Source: Hybos culiciformis (taxonomy: Eukaryota; Arthropoda; Insecta; Diptera; Hybotidae). From it: 64,000 nucleotides of DNA. Both the position numbers and the translations under genes were made by a program. The notes beneath the pieces are model-generated. The model made no database searches, was not told the DNA's origin, and saw only the letters and a list, made by a program, of their open reading frames with translations. Below are positions 55,001-64,000 of the stretch, piece by piece; position 1 is the stretch's first letter, and each line of letters opens with the position of its first letter. The DNA is taken from positions 117,599,812 through 117,663,811 of the forward strand of contig OZ023273.1 in the NCBI GenBank assembly GCA_964007475.1. The letters are read 5' to 3'.

Positions 55001-55287
55001 TATTTTAAATTCAACATTTTTATCTAGTTAGATATACAATTCGGTTTCATAATTTTTAATATCAAAATTAAAGTACATTGTAATTAGTAAAATAAATATT
55101 TGCAAAATACATAGAAATAATTTTTCAGAGAATTTTCATTTATATTATCTGCATTTAATTTTGTAAAATTTTGTTTATACATAGCATAAAGCATACTCTA
55201 AAACTATATTTATGTATTTAGATAACATGTTTATATGTATAATGTTTATGAACTCATATGTCATATATAATATTTTGTTTCTTTTTT
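46040..55287. other. Intergenic region between the two genes
   Basis: This holds the promoter of the membrane-protein gene (upstream of 46039), which I cannot pinpoint. The rest is A+T-rich with microsatellites. The 87-codon hydrophobic frame at 52121-52384 and the 61-codon frame at 48583-48768 show no family resemblance. Confidence 0.55.
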
Positions 55288-55293
55288 TTTATT
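55288..55293 (-). promoter_or_regulatory. Candidate polyadenylation signal AATAAA for the BAG gene
   Basis: This is the first AATAAA on the minus strand after the stop codon at 55563, about 270 nt downstream. That would give a short 3' UTR. In such A+T-rich DNA the hexamer is frequent by chance, so this is only a plausible site. Confidence 0.35.
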
Positions 55294-55562
55294 TCTAAAC
55301 TATTCATTTTACTTCGGTTTCAGAAAATTACATTACAGATTTTTAATTGTAATATTTAATATATATGTACAGAACATATGTATTTGTATTAAAAACATTT
55401 ACTTTATAAATTAAAGTTTGAAAGATTCAACATTATACCAGAAAATAAATAAATAAATAATAATTAATTTAAATAATAAAGTAAAAAAATTAGAATAAAA
55501 TTCCTTTAAAATAGAAAATGATTATATTTTATATATGTATATGTATTATGTAATTGAGAGTT

Positions 55563-56517
55563 TCAGTTTTCCACTTTAGTTTCTTCGGAATTTTCGGTTT
55601 CTCCTTCTTTCTTCTTATCATTATCTTCTTCTTCTTTTTTCGTTACTTTTTTTAATTTTTTTATTATTTTTTTCTTTGCTAGTTCTTTTGCCGGACTTCT
55701 AGACTTACTACGTTCCCTTGCAGCTTTAACAGCGCTTTGATTATCATCTAATTCTTCGTTGTTATTTTCAGAATGTTCATTTCCACTCTTCACACATTGC
55801 GTTTCTATTTCCATTTTTGAGTTTTCATGTTCTGTATTTTCAGATTCTGCAGCCTTAAACTCTTCTGTATTTTGAGCAGGAATATCTTCCTTTATTTCAG
55901 ATACTACTTTCAGTCCAGTTTCTTCGTGTTTTTCTTGATTTTCTTCCATTTTTTCTTCATTAGCACTTTTTTGATCTTCCATAGCGATTACGTTTTCTAC
56001 AGCTTCGTCGTGACTTTCTGGAGGAGGCAGTGCAATAATTGTAGACTTACTTAGTGTTAAAGGATTTTCTTCTTCGGTTTTCTTTTTGGGTTCGTTATCG
56101 GAATTTTCATTGTTAGACTCGACCTCATTTAATTCATGTTTTGTTTTGTTTGCAATCGCATTAGCTCCTGCTTTTGCTTCTAAGACGTTGATTGAAGCTT
56201 GAATGCATCTTATTGCTTCCTTACGTGCTAGACGGATACTTTCTTTGCCATTTGTGTCAATGGTATCTAATTTCAATAAGTTTCTAGTTAACATTTCGTC
56301 TAAATAACCGAAGTCTTTATCATTTTTAAGACCTTTAAACTCTTCAACTCGAGTCATTAATTCAAGAACATCACGTTGAATATCTGTAATTTTTTGAATA
56401 CATTCCGTTGTGTGAGGAGTTTGTGGTACTTGACCGGGTATTGGACTTTGAGTTGTTATATCTTGTGTATTCAGAGGTGTTGGACGATGTTGAGACTGTT
56501 GATTTTGCTGTGAATGC

Positions 56518-56548
<31 letters not shown>

Positions 56549-59500
56549 GATTTGGTTGAAATTCCTGCGGATAATGTTGTTGCGATGGATAGTTTTGTTG
56601 CTGTTGATAAGGTGATTCTTGTTGATTAGTTGTTTGTCCGGGTATATGTTTATGAGCATTAACTATAGGTTCCGAACGACCTTCGACAAAAATTGGAACC
56701 GTCCTTATATAACTTCCTCCTGGAGTGGTTGGTACATGATGTTCAGTTGAAGTTTGCTGATGTAAATGAAAAGGTGGTGGTCTATGTTGATTTGGGATTT
56801 GGCTTCTAGGAGGTGGATTAGGTGGAGAACCAACTGGATGCATTTTTTGAGCTCGATTAGGCTGAGATTTATTAGGCGAAAATGTTGCTTTGCTAACATA
56901 AATAGGTTGATCCACTTCATGTTCCATATGTGGTGGACAATTATTATTAGGCACATTTGGATCAGAATAGGATCTAGGCGATGTTTGTTCCTCTCTTTGT
57001 GGAATTTGCGCTCCTTGCTGATTTATATTCGGCCCACTATTCGTTTTAGCTTGTGGTTTAGTAGGTTCTCTTCCCGAAAAATCATCCTCTGTTTGAATAG
57101 CCGCATCACATAAATTTGGTTTTGGTGATTGTGGTACTTGTTGTACATCTGGTTGAACAAAAGTTTGATAATGTTCTTGCGGATGAGCTCTAGGTGAAGA
57201 TGTGGCTGCTCCTCGTGGAGATTGTGGCGCCCTTCCTCTTGAAGTGAAACCGAATCCTTCTGGAATATATTGACGAAAATCGTCTGGAAAATCGGTAAAT
57301 ATATCTGTTTGTGGTTGAGGTCGATTTCTTCTTCCTAAATTTCCGAAAAAATCGTCGACATTATCTAAAATAAGTTAGAATTAAAATAGTTGAACAATTA
57401 AGTATTAAATTGACCCTGGAATTGAAGAGTCTTACTTACGTCCAGTAAATGATGAAAACGGATCTCTGATTCGGCCCAATCTTGACCGCAAAGTTCCTTC
57501 GGGAAACATATCATCCATATCCGAATCAAAACCAAAACTCTGGAAAAAAATAAAATATACATTTTATAAAGAAACCATAACATATGAAATTAATGATTAT
57601 ATATTATTCAGACAATTTTTTAAAGAAATGTTAATCAATAAATTAGAATCTATCAAACACCATAGTCAAAACTGTTGCATTTTGTAATTAATAAAATACC
57701 TAGTTCTGAAATATAAATGTTTATAATTATTCTTTATTTGGAACTAATCATTGAACTAATTGCGTATCGACAACCAATTCAATCTGTCATAAAACATATT
57801 TTAATTTGTTTAAAATAAATGTAAACATTTTTTTTTTAACAGACAGAAATTTTATTTCATATTCTAGAAAAATACCGAAAGAAAAAAGAGAATTAATTGG
57901 AAGCAAAAAAAAAATAAAATTTTATAATTTTATTTTTTATTTCAATAGGAAGATAGAAGTGGGTGTATAATGTGTTTTTTATGTGATGTGAACTTTTTCA
58001 CTAATACAACAGTAGTGTAAGATCTAAATTTTTGAATCGAATCCAAGAAAAAAAAAATTTAATGAAAAGTATATATTCTCCACCAAAAAATTCATATTTT
58101 TCATTTTTAAAAATTATTCACATAATATACTTTTTTATATTTATATTTTACTTTAATTTATGTAATGGAAATCCAACAATATTTTTTCTCATTTATATAT
58201 GAATTTTTTATTTTATTTTGGCCAATTTCATGATTTGCATAATATGTATGTATGTACATTGATTTACATAATTTTTATAAAATTTAACTTCAAAGATAAG
58301 TCACAACTCATGTCTCAAATCTTTGCTTGATTATAAAGGACTATCTAACTATCTAAGTGATTTGACCAGATGCTGTTTAAAAATTGAAGTTAATAATACT
58401 TAATTTTTTTCTTTAATTGCAAAAAAAAAAAAAATTTTACCTTCTATAACTCGAATATTAAAAAATATTTACAATTGTAGAATTTTTATGTGATTTTAAT
58501 TTTAATAAATTACAGAAAATAAAAATATATCCATTTTACGTAGAATTCGATACAACCTAAACTTGTACGTCGTCATACACAACTTTTTATTTTAAAAATC
58601 TGATTCATTTTTAATTTTGCATCTTTTTTTTTCATAAAATTAAAAATTTTCTTGTAATTCTATTAAAAAAAAAAAATTTTTTTTTACTTGCATGAAGAAT
58701 TGGAATATGCGAATTAACATTTTCTTGAAAAGTAAGATATTTGAATTTAACTTTTGTACTGGGAAAGAACAACAACATACACATATAGTTTGAGAACTTA
58801 ATGAAATGAATATTCATATATCGATTCATTTTTAACCGTCATGATTAAATTAAGAAATTAAATGATTAACTGAAGGAAATTTTTTCCTCATAATTACAAT
58901 AATTTTCCTAGAATTGAGTGAAATTTGTATTAAATTGCAAAAAAAAAAAGAAGGATTCCTGAAACAGGTATTTTGTAATTTAAAACTATAAAAATTTATT
59001 ACCCTTGAAGAAAATTTTTGTAAAATATAAAATGGTAAGTACAAGAATTAAAAAACATACAATCTTACAAAAATTTTAATTATAAAAAAATAATAATGTA
59101 TATTTTCTTTAATTTTTCTTTAAAAAACTCTTGAAAGAGTAGGTACGATGTATAAATTTGATCAGATTTAAAGCAAAAAAAAAAAAAGTTTATATTATTT
59201 TTGAAACTTCTTAGTTATTTTTTTAATATAATTTTGAATAAAGCGAAGAGGAAAATACAGAAAAAATTATTACATTTTTTTTATTTTTTGGTTCTCTACG
59301 GTTAAATTTAGAATTATTCAACCAATTAAATTATTTATGTTCTTTTAAAAGATAGGTCAGGGTTATTAGCAAGTTGTAAAATATATTTTTTTTTTATTGT
59401 AAATTTTATTGTAAATTTCAAATTTCAAATGTTTAATTGACAAGGAGAACGAAAAAATATGTAAGAAATATAAGTTATCTGAATATCTAAGAATAGTAGT

Positions 59501-60359
59501 TTTAACAGAAGAGAAAACGGATTGCAAAAATAAAGGAAATTTTTCATTTTAAATGTATCACATTTCACTAGAAAGCTATATTCAATATTTCCTGTTTCAA
59601 CAATTTTAGTTTTTCCTCTCTTATTTAATCAATTTGTGTCAATTTATATTTTATATTAAGTTTTACTTGTTTGCAATAAAAAAAAATTTTTGTTGTCTTC
59701 ATTCATAAATAGAATTGAAAAATTAATGTAATTTTATGTGCGCTCGAAGGCTAAATAAGGTTTTACAGATTACAAATATGGTTATTATAATAACCACATA
59801 ATTTATATAAATGTATTATTGAAGCTCAAATGTTCTGTTTAGTTAATGTTTGCTCGGCTTTTCAGCAAAAAATTTCAGATTTCAAATTTTCTTGAACTAA
59901 ATCTATACCAATTCTGTAATTTATATAATATTTTATAAATCAAATTTACTTTGCATGTGAAGCTGTTTAACTTCAATTTTATCTTAATTCTTATCGAAAT
60001 TCAATCAATCCAATCCGAAATTATTTAAACACAAACTTTTTTTCGTCCTAATATACTTTTATTTGAAATGATTAGCAGGAAAAATCTTTTCCTGTGATGG
60101 TAATTTTTTTTTTTTTTTTAATTAAAAGAGAAAAAAAAATTCTGACACTAATTATGTGTTTTTGAGATAAACATTATTTGAAAAATATATTACATATTTT
60201 ATTTTATTTTTTTTTTTTTTTGTAAGTAAATCATTTCCTAATGATACTGGTATTAATTACTTATCACGTTGTTTTTACAAAATTTACCTGATTAATACTA
60301 CTACTGTTGTAGTTGTTGTTATTATTATTATTGTTGTTAGAATTTTGTGTTTCCAACAT
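55563..60359 (-). CDS. stv: BAG-domain co-chaperone, BAG3/starvin-like (short-first-exon isoform)
   Basis: Three coding exons: 60288-60359, 57440-57539 and 55563-57364, giving 657 residues. Junctions are CAG|gtaaat, ttccag|AGT, GGAC|gtaagt and tttag|AT, with phases 0 and 1, and the frame stays open throughout. The start ATG at 60359 has an in-frame TAA upstream. Residues 1-24 are Asn-rich. Residues 25 to about 85 are Phe/Asp-rich ([28 protein letters not shown]). A Pro/Gln-rich region contains [15 protein letters not shown] at about 278-292, resembling the IPV-type motif BAG3 proteins use to bind small heat-shock proteins. Poly-Q lies near 330-340. The BAG domain is at about 375-456 ([51 protein letters not shown]), the three-helix module that binds the Hsp70 ATPase domain. 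The tail is Glu-rich, then Lys-rich ([11 protein letters not shown] onward). I see no WW domain, unlike vertebrate BAG3. The expected role, from the family, is Hsp70 nucleotide exchange in chaperone-assisted autophagy and muscle maintenance. The BAG identification is firm; orthology to starvin is inferred. Confidence 0.88.
56517..56549 (-). repeat. In-frame (CAA)n microsatellite encoding poly-Q
   Basis: About 11 uninterrupted CAA codons on the minus strand, inside the last exon of the BAG gene between the IPV-like motif and the BAG domain. It is pure at the nucleotide level, so slippage is likely and allele length may vary in the population. Confidence 0.9.
57540..60287 (-). other. Intron of the BAG gene, no further feature seen
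   Basis: About 2.7 kb between the short first exon and the shared second exon. It is A/T homopolymer-rich. No coding exon, RNA gene or transposon remnant can be supported in it. The donor (60286-60287) and acceptor (57540-57541) are canonical GT and AG on the minus strand. Confidence 0.6.
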
Positions 60360-62924
60360 TGTATTATTCCAAAATGAATAAAAAAAAGCTGATTTTTATT
60401 TCCCCGTAGTTTTATAAACAAATAAGAATCTATTTTTTTCTTACAATTTAATCTTGAGATTTTTTTTTATTATTTGTACTTTTTTTTTTTCTCAATATTT
60501 TGTAAGTTTATTTACGTGTTGTTTACTCTTCAAAATCTAAATTAATACTGATTAACCAAGGTTAAGATTACGTGCCTATTTATAAACTAAAGATAAACTA
60601 AGATTTAATTGTATTTTATTTTATTTTTTAGGCAAGACAACAATATTAAAATATCTAAAATTGGTTTTTGGGTAACAAGAAAGTTCTGGTATTTTCTATA
60701 ATGAAGAAAATTCTATTTCCTTCTTTTTTTTTTTTTACTAAATCAATAACCTTTTTATTAGAAGACAAATATTATTATTATTTTACATTTACGAGAATTA
60801 TGATAATTACTAAAGTGATGCTAATAAGTGCACTTGTTTTACAGCGATGATGTTTTAAAAGTTAACAAGAGATTTAGAAACGTGCTGTTTGTCTTTGAGA
60901 AATAGAGATTTTAGCATTTTAAGATCTAATACAGATTATAAAATATCGAAATAAAATATCGGAGTAACATATTCCATTTTCTTTGCTTAAGAGCTTCAAA
61001 GTGGATTGTGTGAAAAAACAAGTGAACTTTTGCAATAAAATGAAATTATTAAAAAGTTTAGACAATTATCTATTACAAATTCAAAATTCGAAATCAACTG
61101 CTCTGGACAGTGATGTTTTAGTTTTATTTCTTCTTTTGATTTTTTTCATTATTTCTTTCCTTCGCATCACAAGTTTATAAAAATATTTTCAATTTTTCGA
61201 AAGTTAATTTCTTCCCAAAACCTTTTAATTTCCAAAATCCGGCACATTTATCCTGCAGTCGTTTTCATTGTCTTACCACAGATATCAAAAAATCTTTTTC
61301 ATCGAAATCTTATTAACTTTTCACTTAAACCAAAACTAATACTATTTTTTCGCACTGAGAGGCTTTTAAATTTGCGCAAAAAAAAATTTTTTTAATCAGT
61401 TTTATCAGAGCTATAAAATTAAATTTAATACTGTGTAATGTGAATTAATACCTGTTTTTAAAAAATTATTTCAACATTTGTTTTGTCTATTGATTATTAA
61501 AATGAAATAATAATAAATTTCTTTTTATATTTGCGAATTGACGTAATACGTATATATATATATACTTAAATAATGACGATATCTTATGACAGATAATTAA
61601 GTCTGATCACTATGTAATTAAATGAATTTTATATTTTTTGCATGATCTTTTTTTGGTTAATAAAATATCTCGATTTATACAGAAAAACAAAACAAAAAAG
61701 CTTTCAATATAAAAAATGCCCACACAATATACACCATCTCTTTTACCATATTTGAGCACAATTTAAGATTTATAATGACGAAATGAATTAATCTCTAGTC
61801 AAAAATAAATAATAAACTTGTTTTCAAGTGGCATTGTCCATTTTATTTTTTTTTCATTATGAAGTTTATTTTTTTTTTTTTTTTGTATTTACCAAAATTT
61901 TTTTCAATTAAATTGATTTTAATAATACCTCTTTTTATTTTTTTACTATCTTTTAATATTTAATTTTTTTTTTTTTTTTTTGGCGGGAATCTGAATAATA
62001 ATTGAAAACCGGTAAATATGTATATTATTATTGATATTTTTATAAATTCCAGTAAGTCAAAAAGTGAATTAAATTATCAAACTTTCATAATTATACCCAA
62101 TGTAACTAAGTACTTATTTGTACAAAATAAATTATAGTACTAAATGTATATAAAATGTAATTTTTCAACATTTTTCAACTACTTAATTAATGGAAAATTT
62201 TGCGAAAGTTTAATCAAAAAATTATCAATAATATTCATTGATGATGTCCATAAAAATATTCAAACTTGTAGATAAATAATATACACCTACATATCTCAAA
62301 ATAATACTTAATAATAAAAAATTAATCTTAATTAATTGAAAAAAAAAATAATAAAAAATTAACTCCTATTTATTATAAGTATCTTCAAATTAAAAAATAA
62401 TTATTTTAAAAACGAACAAAAAAAAAAATTAAGTGCCTCGTTGAAAATTAAAATTTTCTTAAAATATCAAAAAAAAAAAAAATTTTTTTTTTCTTCAATC
62501 TAAAAAGAAAATTCTTGTTTTAAATTCAATTATACATGCATACATATAAGAAATTTTTTTTTTTTAATTTTAATAGTGTCTTTGAACTAAAATACACTCT
62601 ATTCATCTATACATATAATACGCCATACACAATTAATTAGAATAAATATTTATTGTTAAAACTCATCATAGCTTCTTCTCGAATAATCTATTTTTTTCTT
62701 CTTCTCTCATAGAAAAAACATATATGTATATATTAATTTTCACATAAAATTACGATCACATATTTCTATAAAATATTTTATTTGGAAAATTCGCACATTC
62801 ACATTGAAAAAGAAAATTATTTCCTACATAAGAGTTTTTTTTATTTCTTTTTTTTATTTGTGTAATTCCGAAAAAGTGTTGCCATTCAAACTTAAATGGT
62901 GAAAATTTTATTACAAGTTGTAAT
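60360..62924 (-). other. Region between alternative first exons of the BAG gene; probable internal promoter zone
   Basis: This sequence is intron for the long isoform and 5' flank for the short one, so a second promoter should lie here. I cannot place a TATA box with confidence because TATA-like runs are everywhere. A half-conserved heat-shock-element-like string (TTCtcGAAtaATC, 62676-62688) is present but weak. Small open frames at 60668-60850 and 60983-61180 show no recognisable protein. Confidence 0.4.
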
Positions 62925-63397
62925 GCCTTGTTCACACTTCGCTAATTTAACATGTTCGAAAGGAGTTAAAGATCTTTGGAAAATCGACCGTTCAAACGAT
63001 GTTTTTCATATGTTAACATGTTTAGCTCTGTCAGATAAACAATTTCAAATAATACCGAAGATAAACTCAAAGGAACTGACGCGCCCAAAAAAGTTAAAAT
63101 ATATGAAGTTGTGTCAAGGTTAAGAACTCGCGCGTCATTTATCTTGAGTGTATCTCCACCTTTATAAAATTTTAAAGTCAAAAATGACATACCAAGTAAA
63201 AATTAATGCATACTGAATATTGCTCAACAAAATATTATTCAAAAATTACTCATTCATCCCTGAAAATTAACATGTTTTTGTAGAAACATGTTGAAGACCG
63301 TGTTTCTGTTTTTTTACTATGAAAAAACACCATAAAAAACACCAACGGAGCATGTTCGTTGTCCGAACATGTTAAATTAGCTAAGTGTAAACAAGCT
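62925..63397. mobile_element. MITE-like element with 34-bp terminal inverted repeats, in the first intron of the BAG gene
   Basis: The left end (62925-62958) and the reverse complement of the right end (63364-63397) match at about 30 of 34 positions, sharing the core GCTAATTTAACATGTTCG. The interior has further copies of TTAACATG-type motifs and no transposase. Total length is about 473 bp. I could not identify a convincing target-site duplication, so the superfamily is open. It lies about 400 bp downstream (in gene orientation) of the long-isoform first exon. Confidence 0.72.
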
Positions 63398-63793
63398 TTA
63401 ACATATGGAATTAAATATATGTTTTAATTAAAATCTAAAATAATTATTTGACAGTTCTTACTGGAAAAATAATTTAGTTTTTTGAAGTATTGTAAAAATA
63501 TTATCTTGAAATATAATTAAGTACTATAGGTAACGGAAAGCAAATCGATATCTAACATATTTCAAAAAACCTATAAATTATACACATATCTGATCAGATA
63601 GAAATACTACAAGTTGACAACACTTTTGAAATTCTATTTTCAGTTTTTTTTTTCTATTAAACTTTATTTAGCGCGATACTATTTCATTATTTTTACTTTG
63701 TTACTTAAAAAAAAAAAGAAAAAAATCTGACAGGAAAGAAAATTTATTTCTAGGTTATGTTGAGAATTTTCTTTCATCACCCTATAAATTTAC

Positions 63794-63976
63794 TTGAAAA
63801 TGTTGTGGGTTTCTTTGTTGCGGATATTGTGATTGATGTTCTTGATGTCCCTGTGGATTTGCTTGTTGATATTGCTGTCCTTGATCCTGAGTAAATCCTT
63901 GATTTTGTGCATTATTTTGTGGATTATTACTATTATTATTACTACCACCACCACCAGATATCACAGTTGGTTTCAT
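63794..63976 (-). CDS. stv: Alternative first coding exon of the BAG3/starvin-like gene
   Basis: A 61-codon open stretch on the same strand as the BAG gene, beginning MKPTVISGGGG and continuing with Asn/Gln/Gly/His-rich sequence (GSNNNSNNPQNNAQNQG, then Q/H/P-rich). The ATG at 63976 has an A-rich favourable context (TAAAATG) and an in-frame TAA 15 nt before it. It ends CAA|gtaaat, nearly the same donor as the other first exon (CAG|gtaaat), and is also phase 0. It can therefore splice directly to the exon at 57539, giving QHFQ followed by SFGFDSD. Without splicing the frame stops three codons later. This predicts a longer isoform of 694 residues with the same body as the 657-residue form. Its promoter must lie at or beyond the right edge of the window. 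Drosophila starvin is known to use several transcription starts; the exon assignment here is inferred from splice sites and composition. Confidence 0.72.
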
Positions 63977-64000
63977 TTTAGAAAAAATTTAATTTAATAT

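Noticed and set aside
56408..57113. Plus-strand and other-frame open reading frames opposite the BAG exon (Val-, Trp/Arg- or Ile/Asn-rich)
   Set aside because: They are shadows of the repetitive Gln/Pro coding sequence on the minus strand.
60983..61180. 65-codon frame upstream of the BAG short first exon
   Set aside because: No family, low complexity; may be chance or a leader frame but cannot be supported.
62676..62688. Heat-shock-element-like TTCtcGAAtaATC upstream of the BAG short first exon
   Set aside because: Only two good pentamers, more than 2 kb from the start; such matches are expected by chance here.

Overview
The window is very A+T-rich (roughly four bases in five), full of homopolymer runs and microsatellites, and gene-poor. 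Both genes recognised are split by GT-AG introns. A BAG-domain co-chaperone of the BAG3/starvin type, tRNA-derived SINE sequence, Jockey/CR1-type LINE remnants with (AATAAA)n-like tails, hAT transposon derivatives and many short fold-back elements point to an arthropod nuclear genome, most likely an insect (a dipteran is plausible, but the sequence alone does not settle this).

Layout. Positions 1-42,600 hold no gene that I can support. This stretch is A+T-rich spacer carrying transposon debris: a tandem-duplicated retroposon-like repeat (5195-5797), a MITE (6236-6485), a long hairpin (9179-9299), a 5'-truncated LINE (13162-13887 plus its 3' tail), a compact hairpin (16367-16440), an internally deleted hAT element with target-site duplication (18360-19031), a minus-strand LINE remnant (about 21333-22045), a large fold-back (27566-27803), a terminal-inverted-repeat element containing a minus-strand tRNA-derived SINE (36243-37283), and a second hAT derivative with a perfect 8-bp target-site duplication (38715-39578).

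Positions 42,846-46,039 (minus strand) encode a six-exon single-pass membrane protein of 443 residues. It has a signal peptide, a glycosylation-rich ectodomain, a Pro-rich stalk, one C-terminal transmembrane helix and a short basic tail. I reconstructed it from splice sites; every intron is phase 0. I cannot name its family with confidence.

Positions 46,040-55,287 are intergenic. Positions 55,563-63,976 (minus strand, continuing beyond the right edge) are the starvin/BAG3-like gene: two alternative first coding exons (63794-63976 and 60288-60359) that both splice in phase 0 to a shared 100-nt exon (57440-57539) and then to a long last exon (55563-57364) carrying an IPV-like motif, poly-Q, the BAG domain and an acidic/basic C-terminal tail. 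Both first exons encode Asn/Gln-rich low-complexity sequence, so isoforms should differ only in a disordered N-terminus. The two genes are neighbours on the same strand, but nothing in the sequence links their functions.
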